From NCBI GenBank assembly GCA_002393895.1, contig DGUE01000155.1, positions 1 to 15,521 on the forward strand: a DNA stretch of 15,521 nt. The letters are read 5' to 3'. The DNA is from Bacteroidales bacterium UBA4318. GTDB taxonomy: Bacteria > Bacteroidota > Bacteroidia > Bacteroidales > UBA932. Positions within the stretch are counted from its first letter, which is position 1. Every line of letters begins with the position of its first letter. The position numbers and the translations under genes were made by a program. Positions 1-8,252 of the stretch are shown here, one piece after another. The notes beneath the pieces are model-generated. The model had not been told where the DNA came from. It ran no database searches and was given only the letters and a program-made list of their open reading frames with translations.

Positions 1-1108
1 AGAAACCGGTCTGCTGGGTGGCGATGGCACGCTCGTTAGCATACTCCTTGCCGTTCCACCAGAAATGCATGGGGCGCCAGCGGTAAGGCAGGGCATTTCC
101 GCCTGCACCTATGTCCTGGGTCATATCCAGGGGCGTACCCTCGAAGTGGTCCCTCATCACATCTGCCACGTCCTTTGCGGTGATCTTGCGGGAAGGCTTC
201 ACAAAGAGGGGCATCTCCCCGGAAAGGTCGTGCCCGAGGATGTATTCAGTCCAGTCCAGGGCGGGCCGGGATATCTCCACACCGTTCTCTTCCCACACGA
301 ACACGCCGTCGCAGAGGATGTTGAAAGCGCTCCAGGCGCGGCCGTCGCAACCGCGTGCCCCGCCGAAATCGAGGGGGTTGTAGGCATCCCGGAACGAGAA
401 TTCCTCATCCGCGCCGGAAAACCAGCCCTGCTCGCGGGCAAAGGAAATCACGTCCGGCGCATAGAGGCAGTTCTCCGGGTCGTTCAGGGGGAAGCGGGTG
501 ATGCGGCACTGGTTGGCATGCGCGCAGATGTATCCGTCCGGCACCCGGCGGGCGACCCAGACTATCCCCTTGTTATCCGGGCCCTTGCCCACGAGGTCCA
601 TCACCCAGGCCTCGTCCTTGTCGGCAATCGAGAAGGATTCGCCCTCGGAAGGATAGCCGTAGCGGTTCGCCAGCGAAACGATGGTGTCGATGGCCGCGCG
701 CGCTGTGGCTGCCCTCTGCAGCGTAATGTAAATCAGTGAACCATAGTCCATTATGCCGGTAGAATCGGCCTGCTCCTCGCGCCCGCCCCAGGTGGTTTCG
801 CCTATGATGAGCTGCTTTTCGTTCATGTTGCCCACCGTCTTGTAGGTGCGCGGAATCTGGTGGATTTCCCCAAGCGGCTTGTAGGTGTCCCATTCGGTAA
901 TGGACAGCCTGGCACCCTTGCGGAACTTGCCCGCAGGAGTGAAGTACAGTTCGCCGTAGAGCACGTGCGAATCGGCTGCGTACGACACCATGCAGGAGCC
1001 GTCGGCGCTGGCGCCTTTGGTAATGATTACATTGGAACAGGCTTCCGAACGGAGCCCCGTAAGAAGGATGGCGGCGAGGGCCGCAAGGCATAATGATTGT
1101 ACTTTCAT
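1..1108 (-). CDS. Secreted C69-family dipeptidase (N-terminal part; runs off the left edge)
   Basis: The reading frame opens with ATG at 1108 and stays open to the window edge, giving 369 residues of a family usually near 500-560. Residues 1-23 are a signal peptide (MKVQSL, then a hydrophobic stretch, ending SEA). Cys24 follows directly, in the context ACSNVIITKGASADGS, which matches the start of mature C69 enzymes. These are Ntn-fold hydrolases whose N-terminal Cys, exposed by processing, is the nucleophile. Other family-like blocks are ETTWGGRE, ITRFPLNDPENCLYAPDVI and the ATQQTGF near the cut end. The expected role is hydrolysis of short peptides in the periplasm or outside the cell. SEAC is a poor lipobox, so I read Cys24 as catalytic and not as a lipid anchor. 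The gene is transcribed divergently from the neighbouring small secreted protein. Family assignment is strong; substrate is unknown. Confidence 0.88.
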   Translation of the reverse strand, partial: MKVQSLCLAALAAILLTGLRSEACSNVIITKGASADGSCMVSYAADSHVLYGELYFTPAGKFRKGARLSITEWDTYKPLGEIHQIPRTYKTVGNMNEKQLIIGETTWGGREEQADSTGIMDYGSLIYITLQRAATARAAIDTIVSLANRYGYPSEGESFSIADKDEAWVMDLVGKGPDNKGIVWVARRVPDGYICAHANQCRITRFPLNDPENCLYAPDVISFAREQGWFSGADEEFSFRDAYNPLDFGGARGCDGRAWSAFNILCDGVFVWEENGVEISRPALDWTEYILGHDLSGEMPLFVKPSRKITAKDVADVMRDHFEGTPLDMTQDIGAGGNALPYRWRPMHFWWNGKEYANERAIATQQTGF

Positions 1109-1129
1109 ACTTCGATTTTTACTCGATTA

Positions 1130-1137
1130 CAAATATA
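1130..1137 (-). promoter_or_regulatory. Bacteroidota-type -7 box for the C69 peptidase gene
   Basis: Read on the minus strand the sequence is TATATTTG, an exact match to the Bacteroidota TAnnTTTG -7 consensus. It lies about 22 nt upstream of the ATG at 1108 and would give a leader of roughly 18 nt. I see no convincing -33 TTG at the usual 19-21 nt spacing, so only the -7 element is claimed. Confidence 0.5.
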
Positions 1138-1142
1138 TTGAT

Positions 1143-1150
1143 TATTTTTG
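1143..1150 (+). promoter_or_regulatory. Bacteroidota-type -7 box for the 1157 gene and pheS
   Basis: TATTTTTG fits TAnnTTTG exactly, but no clear -33 element lies upstream. The box ends only 6 nt before the ATG at 1157, so transcription from it would make an almost leaderless mRNA. Because the spacer is AT-rich, a chance match is possible. Confidence 0.35.
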
Positions 1151-1156
1151 CAAGTT

Positions 1157-1576
1157 ATGAAAACAAAGCACATACTCCTGACGGCTATCGGCCTTATCAT
1201 GTGCCTGGCCGCATCTGCCCAGGAACAGCCTCTCACGCCGGAACAGCGTGCGAAGAAGATGCGCGAAGCCATCGACAAGATGGTAGAGAACTACGAGGAA
1301 ACCCTCCAGCTGGAGGACTGGCAGGCCTTCTATGCCGACTCCATCCTCACCCACAACTTTGCAGAAAGAGATAAGGAGATGGAGGCCCTGGCAAACAATA
1401 AAGTAGATAATTACGACCTCTACACCCTCATAGGCGACAAATGGGACGAGGAAACCTATAATGCTTTCCGCGGCATACTCACAGATGAGCAGTGGAAGAA
1501 ATTCCTTAAATCCGGAGCCGCCCGGGCCAAGAAGGCCAGGGACCAGCGTGCCGCAAAAAGGGAGGGAAAGAAATAG
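1157..1576 (+). CDS. Small secreted helical protein with two LTxxQ motifs
   Basis: This 139-residue protein has a clear signal peptide (MKTKHILLTAIGLIMCLAASAQ, cleaved near residue 21). The mature part is charged and probably helical, ending in a Lys/Arg-rich tail. It carries LTPEQ at 26-30 and LTDEQ at 108-112. Two LTxxQ motifs framing a helical secreted protein recall the Spy/CpxP periplasmic chaperone and stress-sensor group, but the similarity is only at motif level and I do not claim membership. ATG 1157 was chosen over an in-frame TTG at 1148 because it starts the signal peptide exactly. The stop is 3 nt before pheS, so the two genes are likely translationally coupled. No enzymatic motif is visible. 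Function is unknown; a periplasmic or envelope role is inferred. Confidence 0.75.
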   Translation: MKTKHILLTAIGLIMCLAASAQEQPLTPEQRAKKMREAIDKMVENYEETLQLEDWQAFYADSILTHNFAERDKEMEALANNKVDNYDLYTLIGDKWDEETYNAFRGILTDEQWKKFLKSGAARAKKARDQRAAKREGKK

Positions 1577-1579
1577 ATT

Positions 1580-2617
1580 ATGACAATAGAACTTATAGAG
1601 AAGGTATTTGGCGAGCTGAACGCTCTCAAATGCAAGACAGAGAAAGAAGTGGAAGAGGCGCGCGTGCGCTTCCTCGGAAAGAAAGGTGAGATTACGGCTC
1701 TCTTCGAAGAGTTCCGCAGTGTGGACGGGGACCAGAAACGTGCCTTCGGCCGCCCCCTGAACGAGCTCAAGCAGGCCGCCATGGCAAAGATAGAAGAGCT
1801 TCGCGGTGCCGCCCAGGCCGGCGGATCCGATGAGGGTTCCAAAGAAGATACCACCCTCCCCGGTGAGCAGTTCGAGCTTGGCAGCCGCCATCCCGTGAGC
1901 ATAGTGCGCCAGCAGATCGTGGACATCTTCCGCAAGTTCGGATACGACGTGGCGGAAGGCCCCGAGATCGAAGACGACTACCATGTGTTCGAGGCTCTCA
2001 ACTTCCCTCCGAACCACCCCGCCCGCGACATGCAGGACACTTTCTTCGTCTCCGCAGGCCATCTCAACCCGCTGCTTCTCCGCACTCACACCTCCTCAGT
2101 GCAGGTGCGCGCAATGGAGAAGATGCCCCTCCCTATCCGCGTAATCTGCCCCGGGCGCGTATTTCGCAACGAGGCCATCTCCGCCCGTGCGCACTGCATT
2201 TTCCACCAGGTGGAAGGCCTTTATATAGATGAGAATGTCACCTTCGCCGACCTCAAGCAGGCCATCCTGCTCTTCGCCCGCGAGATGTTCGGCGCCGACG
2301 CGCAGATCCGCATGCGGCCGTCCTTCTTCCCCTTCACCGAGCCTTCGGCAGAGGTGGACGTGAGCTGCAATATCTGCCACGGAAAGGGCTGCAACATCTG
2401 CAAGGGCACCGGCTGGCTGGAGATTCTCGGCTGCGGCATGGTGGATCCCAACGTGCTGGAAGCCTCCGGAATCGACAGCAAGAAGTACAGCGGATTCGCC
2501 TTCGGCATGGGTATCGAGCGCATCGCTATGCTCAAATGGCAGGTGAACGACCTTCGCCATTATTTCGAGAACGACCTGCGTTTCCTCCGCGAATTCGAGG
2601 GCGCAACCGAAGTTTAA
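1580..2617 (+). CDS. pheS: Phenylalanine--tRNA ligase alpha subunit
   Basis: The 345-residue product is the expected size for bacterial PheS, the catalytic alpha subunit of the cytoplasmic alpha2beta2 enzyme that charges tRNA-Phe. The N-terminal part (about 1-85) is the helical coiled-coil tRNA-binding arm, with RVRFLGKKGEI-type sequence. The class II catalytic core follows, with GSRHPVS near 95, FNFPxxHPARDMQDTFF-like sequence, LLRTHTSSVQVRAM (motif 2 region), FFPFTEPSAEVDV, and GFAFGMGIERIAML as motif 3. A CxxC-x4-CxxC knuckle (Cys263, 266, 271, 274) sits just before TGWLEILGCGMVDP. This insertion, as I recall, is usual in Bacteroidota PheS and absent from E. coli PheS, and it probably binds zinc. 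No pheT lies next to it in the window. Expression probably depends on the promoter ahead of the 1157 gene. Confidence 0.98.
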   Translation: MTIELIEKVFGELNALKCKTEKEVEEARVRFLGKKGEITALFEEFRSVDGDQKRAFGRPLNELKQAAMAKIEELRGAAQAGGSDEGSKEDTTLPGEQFELGSRHPVSIVRQQIVDIFRKFGYDVAEGPEIEDDYHVFEALNFPPNHPARDMQDTFFVSAGHLNPLLLRTHTSSVQVRAMEKMPLPIRVICPGRVFRNEAISARAHCIFHQVEGLYIDENVTFADLKQAILLFAREMFGADAQIRMRPSFFPFTEPSAEVDVSCNICHGKGCNICKGTGWLEILGCGMVDPNVLEASGIDSKKYSGFAFGMGIERIAMLKWQVNDLRHYFENDLRFLREFEGATEV

Positions 2618-2634
2618 CTCATAATAAATAGGTA

Positions 2635-2665
2635 TTGCATACTTCGGCAGAGTTTTTTACCTTTG
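2635..2665 (+). promoter_or_regulatory. Promoter of the seven-gene uptake/protease operon
   Basis: A -33 type TTG at 2635-2637 is followed after 20 nt by TACCTTTG at 2658-2665, an exact TAnnTTTG -7 box. Spacing and both elements agree with the Bacteroidota housekeeping promoter. The predicted transcript would start near 2668-2672, leaving a leader of about 12-16 nt before the ATG at 2684. This is the best-formed promoter in the window. Confidence 0.7.
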
Positions 2666-2673
2666 CCGAAGTA
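2640..2673. repeat. Perfect 10-bp inverted repeat overlying the operon promoter
   Basis: TACTTCGGCA at 2640-2649 is the exact reverse complement of TGCCGAAGTA at 2664-2673, with a 14-nt spacer. The left arm lies between the -33 and -7 elements, and the right arm covers the last bases of the -7 box and the predicted start site. That position suits an operator for a dimeric regulator. It is a poor terminator candidate because the only T-run (2653-2658) is inside the loop and no U-tract follows the right arm. The regulator is unknown; a metal- or haem-responsive one would suit the operon content, but that is inference. Confidence 0.55.
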
Positions 2674-2683
2674 GTGTTATTAT

Positions 2684-5473
2684 ATGAAGAAGTTATTCCT
2701 CCTCATAATCATACTTTTACCCATATCGGAAGCGGTCTGGGCGCAGTCATTCAGCCTGTCGGGGCGCGTCGTGGACGCCGAAGGTTCCGCCGTGGAACTC
2801 GCTGTGGTTTCGCTCAACAAATCCATCTGGGCAACCACCGACAAGGACGGAAACTATACCGTCTCCAATCTTAAGAAAGGAAAATACGAATATCAGGTAT
2901 CCTTCGTGGGCTATAAGGATGTTTCCGGAACGGTTGAGATTTCCAACAACACCATCCTGAATTTTACTCTGCAGACCCTCAGCCTCGAGCTGAACAGCGT
3001 CACGGTTACCGCCGAGCGCGAGGATATGGGCTCCAAGTCGGTTATTAACGAAGAAGCCGTGCGGCACCTGCAGCCCAAGAGCGTGAGCGACCTTCTGCAG
3101 CTCGTGCCGGGCAACCTCGCCAAGAACCCTAACCTCAACGAGCTATCGCAGGCTACGGTCAGGGAGATAGAACCCAGCGCAGGGGCCTCCCTGGGCACCT
3201 CCGTCATAGTCGACGGCACGCCACTCAGCAACGATGCCAACCTGCAGGCCATCGCATCCACCCGTTACGGATCTGCCTCCGGGACCCAGACCGACGGCAT
3301 GAGCGACCAGACCACGGCCGGTGGCGGAACCGACCTCCGCACCGTCAGCGCGGGTGTTGTGGAGTCCATGGAAGTCATCAGCGGAATCCCTTCCGCCGAA
3401 TACGGAAACCTTACGTCCGGCGTGGTGATAGTGAAGACCAAAGCCGGGCGCACCCCGTGGGAGTTCAAATCGCAGGTGGATCCCAACTCCAAGCTGGCCT
3501 ACATAGGGAAGGGTTTTGCCTTGAAGAAGGGCGGATCCTTCAATATAGGCGGGGACTGGAGCCAGAGCTACAGCGATCCGCGCCGGAAGTATCTCGGCTA
3601 CGACCGTCTTACCGCCGCGGGAGGCTTTTCCAAAGTGTGGAACAGGGCCAGCCTCAACATCAAAGGCTCGGTCTATTCCAACGTGAACAACCGCAAGACG
3701 GACCCGCAGCTGGAAGAACTGGAAATCAACTTCACCAACAAGAATGTGGGCCTGCGCCTTTCCGCCAACGGGAGCGTGCAGCCGAAGACGTCGCTGATCA
3801 CATCCCTGGACTATAATTTCTCCACTCAGGTTTCGCGTACGGAAGACATACATATAAATAAGGTATGGAGCCCGGATGGCGCCGTGACGGACACCCGCGT
3901 GAGCGGAATTCAGCAGGCCTATCAGAAGATCCGCCCCTACAACGCCGAGTACACCCTTCACGGAATCCCCGTGAACATCTTCGGCCAGCTGGTGGCCGGG
4001 AAGTATTTCCAGATAGGCGAGAAGGACTACAATAAAATCAAGGCAGGTATCGAATATACGATGGATGCCAACCGGGGCAAGGGCCTTTCCTACGACATAG
4101 AGACCCCTCCCCAGGCCTCTTCGTCCCATACCCTCAGGCCCCGCGCCTACAAAGACATACCGGCCCTGAACACCGCGTCGCTGTTCGTCAGCGACAAAGG
4201 CCGCTTCACCCTGGGTGGCACCGTGCTTAAGTCGGAAATCGGAGTCCGCGCTTCCAACCTCTTCCTGAATCCCGAAAAGAGCGGAGGGAACAAGGGCTAC
4301 TTCGTGGTAGAACCCCGCGTGAACCTGTCGCTGGGCCTTCTGGGCGAGGCCCTGTCGATAAACGCCGGCTACGGCATCTCCAACAAGATGCCCACCCTGC
4401 TGTATCTGTATCCCGAGCCTGCATACTACGACTTCATCTGCCTCAACCGCTATAACGAGGCCACCGGCACCGGGCTTGCCGTCATCAACACCCAGATTGT
4501 GGAGGAGACCTCCAATCCGGACCTCAAGCCCGCCAATGCGGTCAAGAAGGAACTCGGGCTCAGTTTCAAGACCAAGCCCGTGAGCGGATTCGCCACCTTC
4601 TTCCACGAAACCCACACGAACGAGTTCGGCTACAAAGGCCAGCTCTACTGGGGGCGCTTCGCGCAGTACGTCATCCCCGACGGCTCCACGGACCTCGCGC
4701 TGGAAGGCAGCGACGTGACCTTCAACCTTGGAGGCACGCGCCAGACGGCCGCCAAGACGGATAAGATGGAGTTCTCCAGCTGGAGCCGGCCGGACAACAC
4801 CTCCAGGAGGATAAAGTACGGCATAGAATACGGGCTGGACTTTGGCACTATCAAGCCGATCAGGACATCCGTCAACATCAACGGTGCGTGGTTCCACATC
4901 CTGCGGACCAGGCAGACCACCAGCACTTCCTACCGCAGCAAGATAGACAAGTACGCCCCCACCATGCCGTCCGGAAGCGGCAAGGAGCAGAGCCGTGTGA
5001 ACACAAGCTTCCGTTTTATCACCCACATTCCTGAAGTGAAACTGGTGCTCACCACTACCGTTCAGGTTGTCTGGTACGAGTCTGAACGTACTGTCTACCT
5101 GGACGAAAACGGCGCCCCGAGGGCATACGACTACAGCTATCAGGGCAAGGATTACCTTGCGGTGGAGCCCGTTGGATTCTACGATACCGATGGCAAATTC
5201 ACCACATGGAACGCCGCCACCATGAACTCCGACCCGGAATACAACTTCATGATGGACCGCTATTTCACCTACGGCTTCCTGCCGGACAAGATCGAGCCCT
5301 GGGCCCTGCTTAACATAAGGCTTACCAAGGAGATAGGCTCCCACGCCCAGGTGTCCTTCACGGCGAATAACGTCACCAACACAAGCCGTTATCACACCAA
5401 CAAGAACACGAACACCAAGACGCAGCTTTATCCTAACATGTATTTTGGCGCAGAACTTAAAATCAATTTATAA
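2684..5473 (+). CDS. TonB-dependent outer-membrane receptor with carboxypeptidase-regulatory-like domain
   Basis: A 929-residue receptor. The signal peptide is residues 1-20 (cleaved VWA/QS). Residues 22-100 form a carboxypeptidase-D regulatory-like beta-sandwich (SGRVVDAEG, TTDKDGNYTVSNLKKGKYEY, VSFVGYK). A plug domain spans about 113-253, with VSDLLQLVPGNL, VIVDGTPLSN and VESMEVISGIPSAEYGNLTSGVV. The rest is the 22-strand barrel, ending in the typical NNVTNTSRYH...FGAELKINL. It imports a ligand across the outer membrane using TonB energy. It is shorter than most SusC proteins, and no SusD gene follows. Instead, the next gene, 12 nt on, encodes a DUF4876-like lipoprotein that may play the partner role. 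It is the first gene behind the palindrome-covered promoter. The ligand cannot be read from sequence; the HmuY-like gene at the operon end makes haem or metal a reasonable guess. Confidence 0.95.
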   Translation: MKKLFLLIIILLPISEAVWAQSFSLSGRVVDAEGSAVELAVVSLNKSIWATTDKDGNYTVSNLKKGKYEYQVSFVGYKDVSGTVEISNNTILNFTLQTLSLELNSVTVTAEREDMGSKSVINEEAVRHLQPKSVSDLLQLVPGNLAKNPNLNELSQATVREIEPSAGASLGTSVIVDGTPLSNDANLQAIASTRYGSASGTQTDGMSDQTTAGGGTDLRTVSAGVVESMEVISGIPSAEYGNLTSGVVIVKTKAGRTPWEFKSQVDPNSKLAYIGKGFALKKGGSFNIGGDWSQSYSDPRRKYLGYDRLTAAGGFSKVWNRASLNIKGSVYSNVNNRKTDPQLEELEINFTNKNVGLRLSANGSVQPKTSLITSLDYNFSTQVSRTEDIHINKVWSPDGAVTDTRVSGIQQAYQKIRPYNAEYTLHGIPVNIFGQLVAGKYFQIGEKDYNKIKAGIEYTMDANRGKGLSYDIETPPQASSSHTLRPRAYKDIPALNTASLFVSDKGRFTLGGTVLKSEIGVRASNLFLNPEKSGGNKGYFVVEPRVNLSLGLLGEALSINAGYGISNKMPTLLYLYPEPAYYDFICLNRYNEATGTGLAVINTQIVEETSNPDLKPANAVKKELGLSFKTKPVSGFATFFHETHTNEFGYKGQLYWGRFAQYVIPDGSTDLALEGSDVTFNLGGTRQTAAKTDKMEFSSWSRPDNTSRRIKYGIEYGLDFGTIKPIRTSVNINGAWFHILRTRQTTSTSYRSKIDKYAPTMPSGSGKEQSRVNTSFRFITHIPEVKLVLTTTVQVVWYESERTVYLDENGAPRAYDYSYQGKDYLAVEPVGFYDTDGKFTTWNAATMNSDPEYNFMMDRYFTYGFLPDKIEPWALLNIRLTKEIGSHAQVSFTANNVTNTSRYHTNKNTNTKTQLYPNMYFGAELKINL

Positions 5474-5485
5474 TATAAAAGTATT

Positions 5486-6685
5486 ATGAAGCATTTCTTT
5501 ACAATTTTGAGCATCGTGGCTGTAGCAGCCACCGCCGTGCTGTCCACCTCCTGCAATAAGGAAGGGACTGCAAAGAAATTCACCCTTACGGTGAACATCA
5601 CCCTCCCCGAGGGCGTAGCAGAAGTGAGCGACATCGTTGCCGAAGCAGCAAAGGGCAACAACGTCACCCCTCTCGAGGTGGTCAAGGCCAACAACGCCAT
5701 TACCGCAAGCGCATCGCTCCCTCAGGGCGACTATAAAGTCTCCGTGAACGGCGGCATCTCCTCCGCAAAGAAGGCAGTCGGCGCAGCAGAAGTTTCCCTC
5801 TACGAAGACCAGACTATCACAGTTACCCTCGCAGTGGCTTCCGCTTCTCCCATCATCATCAAGGCTGTCCAGTACACCCCCGGCAAGATGGCATACATCC
5901 AGCCCCTCAGCGATACCTGGATTGAACTTGTGAACAACTCCGATGAGGTTCAGTATCTCGACCAGATCCTCCTCTTCGGCGGCATGGGCCGTCAGACCAA
6001 GCCCAATGCATGGCAGGCCAACGGTTTCGAGAACCTCTACGGTGGCGTGACCCAGAGCCCTGTCTATGCCTTCCCCGGCAACGGCACGGATTATCCTCTC
6101 CAGCCCGGCGAAAGCGTGGTCATTGCAAATGCTCCTATCAATCACACCGCACAGGGTGAAGGATTTGAGAACTGCGCAGACCTTTCCAAGGCAAACTGGG
6201 AGTTCTACGGATCCTACAATGCAAAGGACACCGACTATGAGGGCATTCCCAACATGGAACTCGTGGTCGCATTCTTCACCAGCCAGCTGAACTGGGGCCA
6301 GAACTTCTTCGGATGGGCCGGCCTTATCGCAAAGCTCCCTGTAGGCATCACCCCCGCACAGTATGCTGCAAATCCCGAGAACGTGATGACCACCCCCGGC
6401 ACCACTTCTTCCTTGCAGTACCTGATGATCCCCAGCGAGTATGTGCTTGACGCCATCGACGTGTGGGAAGCAGATGCAGAAGAGCACTATCCTACCTTCC
6501 TCCCCATCGACGACGCAGAGGGTATCCTCGGCCCCGCAGCATGGAGCGGACAGGGCGTACGCCGTAAGGTCACCAAGATCGAGAACGGCCGCGCATACTA
6601 CAAGGACACCAACAAGTCCTCTGCAGACTTCATCGTAGGCAAGGTTGTCCCTGGTGCAAAACCCACAGCCGTAGATGCCGAATAA
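5486..6685 (+). CDS. DUF4876-like lipoprotein, probable receptor partner
   Basis: The 399-residue product has a lipoprotein signal with the acylated Cys at residue 23 (VLSTSC). Residues 31-117 form a beta-rich domain (KFTLTVNITLPEG, LPQGDYKVSVNGG). From about 121 comes a segment of the type IIIKAVQYTPGK...WIELVNNSDEVQYLDQILLFGG with LQPGESVVIANAPINH near 205-220. This resembles the lamin-tail-like fold and, as far as I recognise it, the DUF4876 family. Such genes are known in Bacteroidales next to a TonB receptor and a DUF6850 barrel, as here. It is likely on the outer membrane, probably facing out, capturing ligand for the receptor upstream. It has no SusD-like TPR features. Its stop overlaps the next gene by 11 nt, which implies coupled translation. 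Family call is moderately sure; ligand unknown. Confidence 0.8.
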   Translation: MKHFFTILSIVAVAATAVLSTSCNKEGTAKKFTLTVNITLPEGVAEVSDIVAEAAKGNNVTPLEVVKANNAITASASLPQGDYKVSVNGGISSAKKAVGAAEVSLYEDQTITVTLAVASASPIIIKAVQYTPGKMAYIQPLSDTWIELVNNSDEVQYLDQILLFGGMGRQTKPNAWQANGFENLYGGVTQSPVYAFPGNGTDYPLQPGESVVIANAPINHTAQGEGFENCADLSKANWEFYGSYNAKDTDYEGIPNMELVVAFFTSQLNWGQNFFGWAGLIAKLPVGITPAQYAANPENVMTTPGTTSSLQYLMIPSEYVLDAIDVWEADAEEHYPTFLPIDDAEGILGPAAWSGQGVRRKVTKIENGRAYYKDTNKSSADFIVGKVVPGAKPTAVDAE

Positions 6686-8246
6686 GCTTCATAAGATTTG
6701 TGCAATGCTTCTCCTGCCGCTGCTTCTCGCTCCGGCAGGGGAGGCCGTTGCGCAGGTCTGGCATCAAGAAAGGGACAACGGCATCCAGAACGTGCAGAGC
6801 GGGAGTTCCTCTCCCGTGTCCCTTTATTATAATCCCACAAAGGACTGGAAAGCGGCCAGCGCCTCCTGGAATTACGAAAAGGGTGATTTCCACAGGCCTG
6901 ACTCTCCTGCAGGGAAGAGCGAACTGGACCTTTGTGTCGAAGAGCTTGGCAGCATAGGCAAGATCCGCACATCCGGAGGCCTGCGATACCGTAACACCCG
7001 GGACATCGCCCGCAACTGGAACTCCCTGATCGGCAACGATCCCGACAATCCCTACGTGATCTGCGACACGCTTGCCGACAATTCAGTCACAGAGCGTTTC
7101 GACATCGACGGGGCCCTGACCTGGAAGCTTTCCGACAAATGGATTGCCGCAGGAAAGATAGGCCTTACCACCGCGACGCTCACCGATTCCAAGGACCCGC
7201 GTCCCAAGAACGACATCTCGCGGATTCCCCTGACTCTGGGGGTGGAACGCCGGCTCGGAGAAGCTTGGAGCGTCGGTTTCTTCGGCGGGGCGGAGATGTT
7301 CTTCTCCAAGTTCACCAACCATCTGGAATACGGCCAGAAGGCCTACCGCTACTATAAGATGAAGGGCATGGGCGACTATTTCGCCTTCAGCTCTTCGGAA
7401 AGTTCCAGCGCTCCGCGCGAGTATTCCGGCACCACTTTCTCTGCTGGGGTCAACGCCGCGCTCAACCGCGGCAGCATCCTGAATTTTGCCGAGCTCTCTT
7501 TCCGTCGCGGGAACGAAAACGGCCGTGACGGCGGTGCCGCTCACGAGTGGAAATCAGGAGACTACAGCTTTACCAGCCTCGGCTTAGTGGACAGGCTGGA
7601 CATTGAGGGCTGCTTCCGCCATAGCATCACCCTCAGGGCGGAGCTCAAGTTGATGGAGGGTTTCTGGTACGACCAGAAACAGAAAATCGACACCGAACAC
7701 GGCAACATCTCCTACTACGAGGTGATGAGCCGCTACAAGAATAACGATGCCACCAGAATAGTCGCCGGAGCGGACTACCGCATCAGCAAAGGCAAATCCT
7801 GGAGTGCCGCAATCGGGGCAAAGTTCCATTCCGAGAACTTTACCCACTACACCGACGGCGACCCTTGCGACCAGGCCTGGACCTGGCTCGGCATAAACGC
7901 CGAAGGGTGGAAAACCGTGTCCGTGAGCAAGAACACCCTGGATATCTCGGCCGGAGCCGGCTACATCCTTCCTCTTGGAGAAGCCTTATACGCCACGGGC
8001 AATTCCGCCCCGGCCAAGGACGACATCACCAAATGGTACGTCGCCCCCGCATTCGCATACGAGACCAGCGGCAAGCTGTCGGCCTTCTTCCGGGCCGACT
8101 GGGCATTCGCCCCCATCAAGGCGCTCTGCCCCGGCATCTTCATAAAAGGGAGTATACTTAAACAGATGGGCTCTGCCCCGCAGTGCCCCTCACTCGAAGG
8201 AACGTCGTTCTACGGCCTGTCCGCAGGCGCCTTCCTCAGATTTTAA
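6675..8246 (+). CDS. DUF6850-like outer-membrane beta-barrel protein
   Basis: The 523-residue product begins with a signal peptide (cleaved near residue 26, AVA/QVW). The remainder is made of alternating amphipathic strands such as KWIAAGKIGLTTATL, SVGFFGGAEMFF, TFSAGVNAALN and WSAAIGAKFHSENF. It ends in a terminal Phe (GAFLRF), as outer-membrane barrel proteins do for recognition by the BAM machinery. No TonB plug is present. The sequence and its position after a DUF4876-like gene match what I know as the DUF6850 barrel family. The ATG at 6675 lies inside the upstream gene (GATGCCGAATAA), giving an 11-nt overlap. The role is undefined: it may be a second channel, a surface scaffold or an assembly partner for the receptor-lipoprotein complex. 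Confidence 0.78.
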   Translation: MPNKLHKICAMLLLPLLLAPAGEAVAQVWHQERDNGIQNVQSGSSSPVSLYYNPTKDWKAASASWNYEKGDFHRPDSPAGKSELDLCVEELGSIGKIRTSGGLRYRNTRDIARNWNSLIGNDPDNPYVICDTLADNSVTERFDIDGALTWKLSDKWIAAGKIGLTTATLTDSKDPRPKNDISRIPLTLGVERRLGEAWSVGFFGGAEMFFSKFTNHLEYGQKAYRYYKMKGMGDYFAFSSSESSSAPREYSGTTFSAGVNAALNRGSILNFAELSFRRGNENGRDGGAAHEWKSGDYSFTSLGLVDRLDIEGCFRHSITLRAELKLMEGFWYDQKQKIDTEHGNISYYEVMSRYKNNDATRIVAGADYRISKGKSWSAAIGAKFHSENFTHYTDGDPCDQAWTWLGINAEGWKTVSVSKNTLDISAGAGYILPLGEALYATGNSAPAKDDITKWYVAPAFAYETSGKLSAFFRADWAFAPIKALCPGIFIKGSILKQMGSAPQCPSLEGTSFYGLSAGAFLRF

Positions 8247-8252
8247 AGAAAT

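Noticed and set aside
1148..1156. TTG start adding three residues to the LTxxQ protein
   Set aside because: ATG 1157 begins a standard MK-type signal peptide; the TTG overlaps the putative -7 box.
2640..2673. Rho-independent terminator after pheS
   Set aside because: The hairpin has no T-run after its right arm; the T-run is in the loop, and a promoter lies over it.
3143..5395. A 750-codon open frame on the minus strand opposite the TonB receptor
   Set aside because: It has no signal, domain or family motifs, and its composition is that expected of the antisense of GC-rich codons. The plus-strand receptor explains the region fully.
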